A DNA stretch of 8,073 bases from Clostridia bacterium (lineage in GTDB: Bacteria > Bacillota > Clostridia > TANB77 > CAG-508). Where the stretch lies: contig CAAGQX010000080.1 in assembly GCA_900772235.1 (NCBI GenBank), positions 1 through 8,073 of the forward strand, given 5' to 3'. Positions 1 to 4,326 of the stretch are shown here, one piece after another; position 1 is the first letter of the stretch, and each line of letters opens with the position of its first letter. The translations under genes were made by a program, and so were the position numbers. The notes below the pieces were generated by a model. That model saw only the letters and a program-made list of their open reading frames with translations, had not been told where the DNA came from and made no database searches.

Positions 1-72
1 CTACAAAACGAGATAAATGAAATAAATATAGAGTTACAGCTATTAGGATTAGCACTTAAAAACACTTTATAG
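1..72 (+). CDS. 3' end of a gene entering from the left, unknown product
   Basis: Frame 1 is open from the window edge for 23 codons and ends in TAG at 70-72. The visible tail is helical and charged, with a heptad-like pattern (LQNEINEINIELQLLGLALKNTL begins at base 1; first 20 residues are acidic/leucine-rich). Such coiled-coil tails occur in relaxases and other mobile-element proteins, but the piece is too short to assign a family. No promoter or start is in view. The next gene starts 176 bases later with its own signals, so the two need not be one operon. Confidence 0.5.
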   Translation, partial: LQNEINEINIELQLLGLALKNTL

Positions 73-197
73 AATCGAAAAAATTAAATAAAAAGAAATA
101 TGCTTAAAATAGTATAGGTATTCATAAACATAGCTTTTTTATTATTTTCTTTTAATGCATAACCTTAAAGTAGTCAAAAACATACATTGCATAGGAA

Positions 198-226
198 TTA
201 AAAAACACCAAAATGCAAACTATAAT
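198..226 (+). promoter_or_regulatory. Weak candidate promoter for the ribbon-helix-helix gene, with TGCATA repeats upstream
   Basis: TATAAT at 221-226 is a perfect -10 box. A poor -35 (TTAAAA, 198-203) sits 17 bases upstream. The 73-248 gap otherwise holds no ORF. TGCATA occurs at 156-161 and again at 188-193, exactly 32 bases (three helical turns) apart, and a related TGCAAA follows at 214-219 next to the -10 box. These are plausible binding sites for the adjacent ribbon-helix-helix protein. That link is inferred from position only. Confidence 0.4.
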
Positions 227-248
227 AATGTATAGCGAGGTGTGAAGT

Positions 249-575
249 ATGAGTGTTTTTGATAAATATTTGTTACCAAAAGATAATGGTTTAAGAAGAA
301 GATTTGAAATAGATGTTTCTTTGTATAATAGATTAGTAGAACTAACGAAAAAATATGATGCTTCTGTTAATAAGTTAGTTAATCTTGCTATAATACAGCT
401 TATAGAAGATGAAAATGTGAATGTGTATGAGAAGGCACCTAATGAAATAACAGAAGGACATAATTTTTTAATTAGAGAAACATCATATAGAAAATTAGAA
501 GAATTAAGAGATAAATATGGCTTATCAATATATAAGCTGGTAAATATAGCAATATATAATGCTTTAAATAGTTAA
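249..575 (+). CDS. Tandem ribbon-helix-helix (Arc/MetJ-like) DNA-binding protein, 108 aa
   Basis: The protein contains the same roughly 37-residue unit twice. Residues 17-53 read as a short beta strand (RRFEIDVS), then helix (LYNRLVELTKKY), turn and second helix (VNKLVNLAIIQLI). Residues 71-108 repeat it (HNFLIRETSYRKLEELRDKYG...IYKLVNIAIYNAL). Strand-helix-helix of this size is the ribbon-helix-helix fold, which normally needs two chains to make one DNA-binding unit; here one chain could supply both. Members act as repressors, plasmid-partition proteins or relaxosome accessory factors. The start is supported by GAGGTG at 237-242, 6 bases before the ATG. A hairpin terminator directly follows, so the gene is probably monocistronic. 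The specific role is not known; autoregulation is likely for this fold. Confidence 0.72.
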   Translation: MSVFDKYLLPKDNGLRRRFEIDVSLYNRLVELTKKYDASVNKLVNLAIIQLIEDENVNVYEKAPNEITEGHNFLIRETSYRKLEELRDKYGLSIYKLVNIAIYNALNS

Positions 576-581
576 ATTTAG

Positions 582-607
582 AAACGAAGAAAGATCTTCG
601 TTTTTTT
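582..607 (+). terminator. Rho-independent terminator after the ribbon-helix-helix gene
   Basis: The 9-bp stem AAACGAAGA/TCTTCGTTT (582-590 with 595-603) has a 4-base AAGA loop and runs straight into a T tract ending at 607. It lies 6 bases beyond the stop codon. Confidence 0.88.
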
Positions 608-636
608 ATGCTTTAAAAATGTAAAAAAATGTCAGC

Positions 637-650
637 TTTTGTCGAGAAAA
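637..650 (+). promoter_or_regulatory. Possible 0A box (Spo0A-type binding site)
   Basis: TTTTGTCGAGAAAA differs at one base from the established Spo0A core TGTCGAA and has the expected T-rich and A-rich sides. It sits about 36 bases upstream of the -35 box of the 66-aa gene, a distance suited to an activator or co-regulator. A Spo0A-like protein is encoded 2 kb away. Binding is inferred; in AT-rich DNA a one-mismatch 7-mer can arise by chance. Confidence 0.35.
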
Positions 651-686
651 AGTTGAACAAAATCAATATTTATACTACTTAAGTAA

Positions 687-715
687 TTGAAAAAAGTGCC
701 AAAAAGTAGTATAAT
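687..715 (+). promoter_or_regulatory. Sigma-A-type promoter of the 66-aa gene, flanked by a 9-bp inverted repeat
   Basis: TTGAAA (687-692), a 17-base spacer and a perfect TATAAT (710-715) make a strong promoter 34 bases upstream of the start codon. ATACTACTT at 672-680 is the exact inverse of AAGTAGTAT at 704-712, so the -35 lies inside the loop and the -10 overlaps the right arm, as expected for an operator. The spacer carries AAAGTGCC, a motif shared with the promoter at 2889-2917. Confidence 0.7.
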
Positions 716-748
716 CGAAATAAGAATATTTGAAAGGAGGGCATAGCT

Positions 749-949
749 ATGAGAAGGGAAGAAAGAGTGAAATTATTAGAAGAAAGAACACTCAAATTAT
801 TAGAGTTAAGCAAAAAACAAATGAATAAGTATGCCCAAGCAAGAGAAGATGTTTTTAAATATTCTTGTGAAGCGATAAAAGGAGTAGCAGATTTAGATAA
901 ATGGGAAAAAGAAATTATTAAGTTTGAGAAAGAACTTAATATAATATAA
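749..949 (+). CDS. Small charged helical protein of unknown function, 66 aa
   Basis: This is a real gene by context: AAAGGAGGG at 732-740 is a near-perfect ribosome site 8 bases before the ATG, and a consensus promoter precedes it. The product is predicted all-helical and rich in Lys/Glu, with a leucine-spaced first half (VKLLEERTLKLLELSKKQM) and a single Cys at about residue 41. It has no signal peptide or membrane segment. I do not recognise a family. It is transcribed alone, between the RHH gene and the XRE repressor; a 17-bp operator palindrome begins 18 bases after its stop. A small regulatory or antitoxin-like protein would fit its size and control, but nothing in the sequence proves it. 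Confidence 0.7.
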   Translation: MRREERVKLLEERTLKLLELSKKQMNKYAQAREDVFKYSCEAIKGVADLDKWEKEIIKFEKELNII

Positions 950-966
950 TTTTTTTTACTATTCTC

Positions 967-983
967 GGCAAACTCAGTTTGCC
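967..983. promoter_or_regulatory. 17-bp palindromic operator, copy 1
   Basis: GGCAAACTCAGTTTGCC is a perfect 8-1-8 palindrome in DNA that is otherwise nearly all A/T. The identical palindrome, read on the other strand, occurs at 1514-1530 upstream of the XRE gene. A TATAAT (989-994) begins 5 bases to the right, so the palindrome would cover the -35 zone of a + strand promoter. Likely bound by the XRE repressor (inference from symmetry, length and the second copy). No T tract follows, which argues against a terminator. Confidence 0.68.
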
Positions 984-1001
984 AATAATATAATATTGAA
1001 A

Positions 1002-1142
1002 ATGGAAGTGATATAAAAGAAGTGTTTAAATAATTCAAAAGAAATAATAGTTTATAAAAAAAGAAGTAATAAACGGAATTTATATAAAGAAGTAAAAAGA
1101 GAAAAACAAATAGAAAAATTATTAAAAAAATATAGTAATTAA
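1002..1142 (+). pseudogene. Possible degraded small lysine-rich ORF
   Basis: From ATG 1002 the frame reads four codons, then TAA at 1014-1016, then stays open for 41 more codons to TAA at 1140-1142. The later part would encode a Lys/Glu-rich tail (KRNLYKEVKREKQIEKLLKK). No ribosome site precedes 1002. It lies just downstream of the operator and TATAAT at 967-994, so the stretch is probably transcribed. It may be a broken small gene, an unrecognised start downstream of the TAA, or only AT-rich sequence. Nothing else gene-like is visible between 984 and 1179. Confidence 0.2.
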
Positions 1143-1179
1143 AAAAATGACAGTAGAAAATTATTCAAATAGAAAATAA

Positions 1180-1202
1180 AAACACTAATTAAATTAGTGT
1201 TT
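1180..1202 (-). terminator. Terminator of the XRE repressor gene
   Basis: AAACACTAATT (1180-1190) pairs with AATTAGTGTTT (1192-1202). Read on the minus strand the stem runs into TTTTT. The right arm touches the stop codon of the XRE gene at 1201-1203. It is AT-rich and so only moderately stable. Confidence 0.65.
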
Positions 1203-1461
1203 ACCCAAAAAACTTTTCTGTATCATCTAACAAATCATCAGCAGATATTTTTAATGCCATACAGAATGCCTTTAATTCAAAATCTTTAACAAGTCGTTTA
1301 TTATTTTCTATTTCATATATATCAGCTTTGTGCATAGGCAATCCAAGTAAGTCTAATTCTCTACATAAATCTTCTTGAGAATAATCTTTTAATTTCCTAT
1401 ATTTTTTCAAATTAGTACCGATGATGTTTACAGAATCGTTTAATTTACGAATTTGACTCAT
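1201..1461 (-). CDS. XRE/Cro-type helix-turn-helix repressor, 86 aa
   Basis: The chain begins MSQIRKLND and residues 13-72 form an HTH_3 domain: IGTNLKKYRKLKDYSQEDLC at 14-33 holds helix 1 and the start of the helix-turn-helix (S28-Q29-E30-D31-L32), followed by IYEIENNKR and a last helix ending ISADDLL. The frame extends upstream to 1518, but that extension overlaps the promoter/operator region. The start at 1461 is preferred because AAGGAG sits 10 bases before it. Such single-domain proteins hold mobile elements silent. The gene diverges from a response regulator; the 17-bp palindrome at 1514-1530 lies between them and TTGCCA within it could act as this gene's -35. Autorepression and co-repression of the neighbour are the simplest reading. 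Confidence 0.82.
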   Translation of the reverse strand: MSQIRKLNDSVNIIGTNLKKYRKLKDYSQEDLCRELDLLGLPMHKADIYEIENNKRLVKDFELKAFCMALKISADDLLDDTEKFFG

Positions 1462-1513
1462 AATTAAAAAACTCCTTTTCCATATTATTTTAATATAGAA
1501 AGAGTAATAATAT

Positions 1514-1530
1514 GGCAAACTGAGTTTGCC
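1514..1530. promoter_or_regulatory. 17-bp palindromic operator, copy 2, in the divergent XRE/receiver promoter region
   Basis: GGCAAACTGAGTTTGCC is an exact 8-1-8 palindrome, the reverse complement of copy 1 at 967-983. It lies 52 bases upstream of the XRE start and 22 bases upstream of the receiver start. On the minus strand TTGCCA inside it precedes TATATT by 15 bases. On the plus strand TAATAT (1508-1513) abuts it. A bound repressor would block both promoters. Confidence 0.72.
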
Positions 1531-1552
1531 AAAAGAAAGGAAAATATTAAAA

Positions 1553-2059
1553 ATGAAAGAAATAAGAATTGCAATAGCAGATGATAATAAGCCAATGGTA
1601 GAATTTATGAAAGAATTTATTGAAGAAAGAAGTAATTTAAAAATTTACAGAACGGTAACAAGTTCAAAAGAAGAAATTGAAATGATGAATAATGATAGAA
1701 TAGATTTAATAATTACAGATATTATGAGAAAAGGAGAATCTATATCTGGGCTAGATATTATAAAACAAGCTGAAAAAGAAAAAAGAAAAGAAAGGTTTAT
1801 TCTACTAACAGCTAGTTCTGAAAAAGAATTGGAATATTTAACAAATTATAAAATACCAAGTAATATTATAGGCTATCTGAAAAAACCATTTTTTGATTGG
1901 AATATAATAATAACTGAATTAGAAAAAGCTGTTACTACAATAGAAAATATGCCTGAAGAACATTCAGATAAAAAAGCAAATAAAGATACTGTGGTTTCTA
2001 AAAATACTTTAGAAAAAATCAAAGATAGAATAAAAGAAATTTTTTCAATAAAAGTATAA
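1553..2059 (+). CDS. Stand-alone receiver-domain response regulator, 168 aa
   Basis: Residues 1-125 form a CheY-like receiver. The acidic pair is D10-D11 (IAIADDNKPM), the predicted phosphoacceptor is D56 (LIITDIM), the switch Thr is T86 (ILLTAS) and the conserved Lys-Pro is K111-P112 (YLKKPF). The N-terminus (ADDNKPMVEFMKEFIEE) resembles the receiver of Spo0A. There is no DNA-binding output domain; after residue 125 comes a polar linker and a short basic helix ending EIFSIKV. Single-receiver proteins such as Spo0F pass phosphate between kinases and partners, so this may act as relay, phosphate sink or competitor for the Spo0A-like protein encoded opposite it. Start: ATG 1553 with AGAAAGGA upstream is preferred to the TTG at 1526, which lies inside the operator. 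No histidine kinase is in the window. Confidence 0.8.
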   Translation: MKEIRIAIADDNKPMVEFMKEFIEERSNLKIYRTVTSSKEEIEMMNNDRIDLIITDIMRKGESISGLDIIKQAEKEKRKERFILLTASSEKELEYLTNYKIPSNIIGYLKKPFFDWNIIITELEKAVTTIENMPEEHSDKKANKDTVVSKNTLEKIKDRIKEIFSIKV

Positions 2060-2089
2060 ATATAATAGTATCAAAAAATATAAATCAAA

Positions 2090-2116
2090 AAGAAAGCTAA
2101 ATTAACTAGCTTTCTT
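2090..2116. terminator. Bidirectional terminator between the two convergent response-regulator genes
   Basis: AAGAAAGCT (2090-2098) and AGCTTTCTT (2108-2116) form a perfect 9-bp stem with a 9-base loop. T-rich tracts follow on both strands (ATTATTTTTT on plus, TTTTTGATT on minus). The right arm is also the last three sense codons of the Spo0A-like gene, so its coding end doubles as the terminator. Confidence 0.83.
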
Positions 2117-2833
2117 ATTATTTTTTAGGAATATTACTATGCCATTAAAAAAATGTTTGGGAGATACACCTTTGTTTATATCTTCCACTTCTATATAAAA
2201 AATGGAATTAAAAGTTGTACTGTTAGCAAACTTGTTTGCCGTTTCAATAATGCTTCTAATACTATACTTTATTTTATCTGGTGAGCAAGACTTCCTTATT
2301 GCAAGTATAGAGTACAGATTTTGCATACTGTCTAATAATTCTGCATTACAATAACATAATTTAATAGCTTCTGTAAGAAGTCTACCATTTTTAGAGATTG
2401 GATTAACTCGTAGCTGCAATAATAAATCTTGACATTTAGATACTGAAAAAGTATTTGCAATTTGCTCTCTTTGACATTCTAAAATAGAATCTTGTAACAA
2501 ATCATAAGAAATAGGTTTTGGTATTACTCTAAATACCTTTCTAGTATTAAATAATTTATGTCTTAATAATAAATCCCCAGAAACTACAATTACATTACAT
2601 TTGATGTCTCCTCGTTCATAAATGGTTAGATCGTTTAATATTTCTAATCCGTTTTTCTTTGGTAATTTTAAATCTAAAATCAATATGTCTGGTTTTGTTT
2701 CTATATACATATCAACAGCAGATTCTCCATCTAAAGCGTGTCCAACAATTTCTATCGTTTTATCTTTTGATAAAAAATTTTGATAACACGAAAAAATATG
2801 AGTGTTATCCTCAGCAACCATAATTCTAGTCAT
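2102..2833 (-). CDS. Diverged Spo0A-like response regulator, 243 aa
   Basis: Residues 1-122 are a receiver: acidic pair E8-D9, phosphoacceptor D54 (ILILDLKLP), S85 in place of the usual Thr (VIVVSGD) and K106-P107. Residues about 131-243 align by eye with the Spo0A C-terminal DNA-binding domain: LLTEAIKLCY matches YLREAITMVY, AELLDSMQNLYSILA matches IELLGSITKVLYPDIA, KIKYSIRSIIETA matches RVERAIRHAIEVA, and the ends NKKAS and EHKAS agree. Spo0A is about 267 aa, so this copy is shorter, mainly in the linker. It is clearly more diverged than a housekeeping spo0A and sits beside an XRE repressor on what looks like a mobile element. It probably reads a phosphorelay and binds 0A-box-like DNA (inference). 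Start ATG 2833 has GGAGGT 5 bases upstream. Confidence 0.8.
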   Translation of the reverse strand: MTRIMVAEDNTHIFSCYQNFLSKDKTIEIVGHALDGESAVDMYIETKPDILILDLKLPKKNGLEILNDLTIYERGDIKCNVIVVSGDLLLRHKLFNTRKVFRVIPKPISYDLLQDSILECQREQIANTFSVSKCQDLLLQLRVNPISKNGRLLTEAIKLCYCNAELLDSMQNLYSILAIRKSCSPDKIKYSIRSIIETANKFANSTTFNSIFYIEVEDINKGVSPKHFFNGIVIFLKNNKKAS

Positions 2834-2852
2834 AATCTACCTCCATTATAAA

Positions 2853-2861
2853 TTTGCCAAA
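2853..2861. promoter_or_regulatory. Half-site related to the 17-bp operators, in the Spo0A-like 5' leader
   Basis: TTTGCCAAA lies between the promoter and ribosome site of the Spo0A-like gene. It contains the TTTGCC arm of the 967-983 and 1514-1530 palindromes. As a single 9-base match in AT-rich DNA the support is weak; it would extend XRE control to this gene if real. Confidence 0.3.
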
Positions 2862-2888
2862 GATACTTAACTGTATATAACTTTAAAT

Positions 2889-2917
2889 ATTATAGCATAA
2901 AAAGTGCCATTTATCAA
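2889..2917 (-). promoter_or_regulatory. Promoter of the Spo0A-like gene
   Basis: On the minus strand TTGATA (2917-2912), a 17-base spacer and a perfect TATAAT (2894-2889) form a near-consensus promoter, giving a leader of about 50 bases. The spacer contains GGCACTTTTT, the inverse of the AAAGTGCC found in the spacer of the promoter at 687-715. Confidence 0.72.
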
Positions 2918-2946
2918 TGGTTTTACTAAACTATACTTACAAAAAA

Positions 2947-3010
2947 TGTAAAAGTGTAGACAAAAAAACACACTTTTACACTCTTTTATGCACTTTTTTA
3001 CTCTTTAACA
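2947..3010. repeat. Inverted repeat plus two 20-bp imperfect tandem repeats in the divergent control region
   Basis: TGTAAAAGTGT (2947-2957) and ACACTTTTACA (2970-2980) form a perfect 11-bp inverted repeat with a 12-base loop. From 2971 a 20-base unit (CACTTTTACACTCTTTTATG) recurs at 2991-3010 with 15 of 20 bases equal. The block ends 7 bases before a -35 box. The ORF that can be drawn through here from 2917 is of unlikely composition and is disregarded. Iteron-like regulator binding is the best guess. Confidence 0.55.
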
Positions 3011-3016
3011 CAATTT

Positions 3017-3047
3017 TTGACAAAAAGTGCAGGTTGAATGTTATATT
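3017..3047 (+). promoter_or_regulatory. Promoter of the leader/sigma transcript
   Basis: Consensus -35 TTGACA (3017-3022) is followed at 18-19 bases by TTATAT/TATATT (3041-3047). The spacer holds AAAAAGTGC (3022-3030). The region just upstream on the other strand reads TTTTTGTCAAAAATTG, one base from a 0A box core. Transcription would run through about 150 bases of untranslated leader before the leader ORF. Confidence 0.6.
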
Positions 3048-3198
3048 ATATTCGCATAAAACAAAAAGAAAAAAATATAAAAATACTTCAAGAAGCAATG
3101 TATTTTTTGATTGGTATAAAGAGCAAATGATACTAGCTGTAAAGTTCTAATGATAAGGAAGTTAGAAAATTTATTGGCGTAGTACATTACGGCTCTTT

Positions 3199-3239
3199 AT
3201 TTTCGTTCCTCAAAGCTACGCATAAAAAGGAGCGAAAAT
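3199..3239 (+). promoter_or_regulatory. Hairpin sequestering the leader-peptide ribosome site
   Basis: TTTTCGTTCCT (3200-3210) pairs with AGGAGCGAAAA (3228-3238), one G-U wobble, plus an outer A-T pair, across a 17-base loop. The right arm is the Shine-Dalgarno AGGAG for the ATG at 3242. A competing pairing exists: GCGTAG (3177-3182) with CTACGC (3216-3221), the latter in this hairpin's loop. Confidence 0.6.
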
Positions 3240-3241
3240 TT

Positions 3242-3391
3242 ATGCAAGTGGTTTTGAGATATGTAAATAACGAAATGAATAATAAAAACAAGATATGGAC
3301 AAGTTTTTGTGACTGTCTGTGTCTTGTTTTTTTTAGTAGTTATTACTTAATTAGATGCAGAAGTCCACCCTCAATCATTTCAAATTTCTGA
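3242..3391 (+). CDS. 49-aa leader peptide of an attenuator
   Basis: The ATG at 3242 follows AAAAAGGAG (spacing about 9). The frame runs 49 codons to TGA at 3389-3391. The peptide begins MQVVLRYVNNEMNNKNKIW and continues with a Cys/hydrophobic patch (CDCLCLVFFSSYYLI). Its codons 15-31 span the terminator hairpin at 3284-3334 and its stop lies in the 3372-3399 hairpin, so translation of the leader would disturb both. This is the design of ribosome-stall attenuators used by many Firmicute resistance and ribosome-protection genes; no such gene follows here, and the next gene is the sigma-like protein. The peptide sequence itself is probably less important than its translation. Not recognised as a named leader. 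Confidence 0.6.
   Translation: MQVVLRYVNNEMNNKNKIWTSFCDCLCLVFFSSYYLIRCRSPPSIISNF
3284..3334 (+). terminator. Attenuator terminator inside the leader ORF
   Basis: AAAAACAAGATATGGACA (3284-3301) can pair along its whole length with 3314-3331 (TGTCTGTGTCTTGTTTTT): 18 bp including three G-U wobbles, with a 12-base loop, followed by T to 3334 (eight T in a row from 3327). It is strong enough to stop transcription before the sigma-like gene unless a ribosome on the leader ORF or another factor disrupts it. Confidence 0.82.
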
Positions 3392-3404
3392 AATGATTGG
3401 AGGT
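3372..3404 (+). promoter_or_regulatory. Hairpin holding the leader stop codon and abutting the sigma-gene ribosome site
   Basis: CAATCATTTCA (3372-3382) and TGAAATGATTG (3389-3399) form a perfect 11-bp stem with a 6-base loop. The leader TGA is the first three bases of the right arm. GGAGGT (3399-3404), the ribosome site of the next gene, starts at the last paired base, and CC(3369-3370) T(3371) could extend the pairing over it with one bulge. Translational coupling is the likely effect. Confidence 0.65.
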
Positions 3405-3412
3405 AAATTAAA

Positions 3413-3919
3413 ATGAAAGATAATGCTAAATGCTTTATTAAAATTAAGAAAGGTATATATGAAGAAATTCAATATAAAGATTTAAAAGAAAAAAGAAAAA
3501 GATTTATAACATATAAGAATAAGAAATTTATCAAAATAGAAGATAGTTTATTAGAAGTATCTAAAAAGGAATATGAAATAATAGAATCAGAAGATCAAAG
3601 AAGAAAGTATGTTAAAAGGATTGAAAAAAAGAAAGTAATCTCTTATGACAATAAAGATGAAAATGGTACTGTACTTATAAATTCTATTAAAGATGTGAAT
3701 TATGATATTGAAAGTGAAGTTGAAAGAAAACTAGAAATAGAAAGACTTAAAAAGGCACTGCTACAGTTAGATGCTGAAGAATATAAGCTGATTAAAGAAT
3801 TATTTTATAAAGAAATACCTTTAAGAGAATATGCAAGAATAAATGGCATTCCTTTTACTACTGTACAAGGAAGAAAAGATAAAATAATTAAAAAATTAAA
3901 AAATATTCTAAAAAATTAA
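3413..3919 (+). CDS. Sigma-70 region-4-like regulator of integrative elements, 168 aa
   Basis: The C-terminal part, residues about 115-168, is a sigma region-4 helix-turn-helix: ALLQLDAEEYKLIKELFYKE, then IPLREYARINGIPFTTVQGR with the recognition helix, then KDKIIKKLK. The N-terminal 100 residues are highly charged (Lys/Glu) with no region-2 core-binding motif that I can see. Small proteins of this shape, often annotated as sigma-70-family or sigma-like HTH, stand near xis/int in Tn916-type elements (orf7 in Tn916) and activate downstream element genes. It has GGAGGT 8 bases before the ATG and is placed under the leader attenuator, followed by a strong terminator, so its level probably sets element activity. 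Whether it is a true sigma factor or a DNA-binding activator is open. Confidence 0.75.
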   Translation: MKDNAKCFIKIKKGIYEEIQYKDLKEKRKRFITYKNKKFIKIEDSLLEVSKKEYEIIESEDQRRKYVKRIEKKKVISYDNKDENGTVLINSIKDVNYDIESEVERKLEIERLKKALLQLDAEEYKLIKELFYKEIPLREYARINGIPFTTVQGRKDKIIKKLKNILKN

Positions 3920-3935
3920 AAATTTTTTCGTACAA

Positions 3936-3975
3936 GCCCCCTACTTTTTCACAGGAGAAGTAGGGGCATTTTTTT
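3936..3975 (+). terminator. Strong terminator after the sigma-like gene
   Basis: GCCCC-C-TACTT (3936-3946) pairs with AAGTAGGGGC (3958-3967), leaving one bulged C, and the stem is followed by ATTTTTTT to 3975. It is the most GC-rich terminator in the window. Confidence 0.9.
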
Positions 3976-4039
3976 CTAAAAAAATTTCCCTACCAGAACA
4001 TTGAAAATTAAATATGAATTTGCTGAATACATTCCTACT

Positions 4040-4306
4040 ATTTGGAGCTAGTTAATATATAGCCTCACAACCTGTATAACTTAAATATTGGATAGTAACC
4101 AATAAGGCGATGATAAATGGTAGAAATAATGATACTCTTGTCTAGTCATAGCACGAGCGTGAAAAGACCGTCCCACGCATTGAGGGCAAATCTGTCGCAG
4201 ACAGTTAGGTGAAATTCCTGTGGAGTAATTTAACTAATTACCGTTTAGCAAATTGTTGAAAAAAGTAAAGAATACAAAGGACTACTGTTTTCTATTACAG
4301 TAGTCC
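4040..4306 (+). ncRNA. Candidate structured RNA of unknown family between sigma-like gene and membrane peptide
   Basis: 3977-4326 has no credible ORF but many stems: TATTGG/CCAATA (4086-4104), GCGTG/CACGC (4157-4178), CTGTC-GCA-GACAG (4192-4204), AGG/CCT (4207-4219), GTAATT/AATTAC (4225-4241) and a perfect 10-bp hairpin GGACTACTGT/ACAGTAGTCC (4279-4306). CCTCA (4063-4067) can pair with TGAGG (4181-4185) at long range. GC is about 50% over 4141-4220, against roughly a quarter in the surrounding genes. No match to riboswitch cores, RNase P, tmRNA, T-box or group I/II intron landmarks is apparent. The last hairpin lacks a T tract and stands just before the next gene's ribosome site. It could be a cis-regulatory leader, a trans-acting RNA or remnant DNA. 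Confidence 0.42.
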
Positions 4307-4326
4307 TCAATATAAAAGGAGAATCA

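Noticed and set aside
679..1038. 119-aa minus-strand ORF
   Set aside because: It lies antisense to the promoter, ribosome site and coding region of the 66-aa gene, has no ribosome site and an AT-driven composition.
2225..2240. AGCAAACTTGTTTGCC palindrome-like site inside the Spo0A-like gene
   Set aside because: It encodes ordinary residues of the C-terminal domain (ANKFAN) and is imperfect relative to the 17-bp operators, so it was not listed as an operator.
2917..3150. 77-aa plus-strand ORF
   Set aside because: It runs through a divergent promoter region full of inverted and tandem repeats, lacks a ribosome site at its ATG, and most of its sequence is low-complexity; only the last 22 residues look protein-like.
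4040..4306. Group II intron or cobalamin-type riboswitch
   Set aside because: GGTGAAATTCC superficially recalls a cobalamin riboswitch segment, but the other core elements are missing; no intron 5' GUGYG or domain V motif was found.
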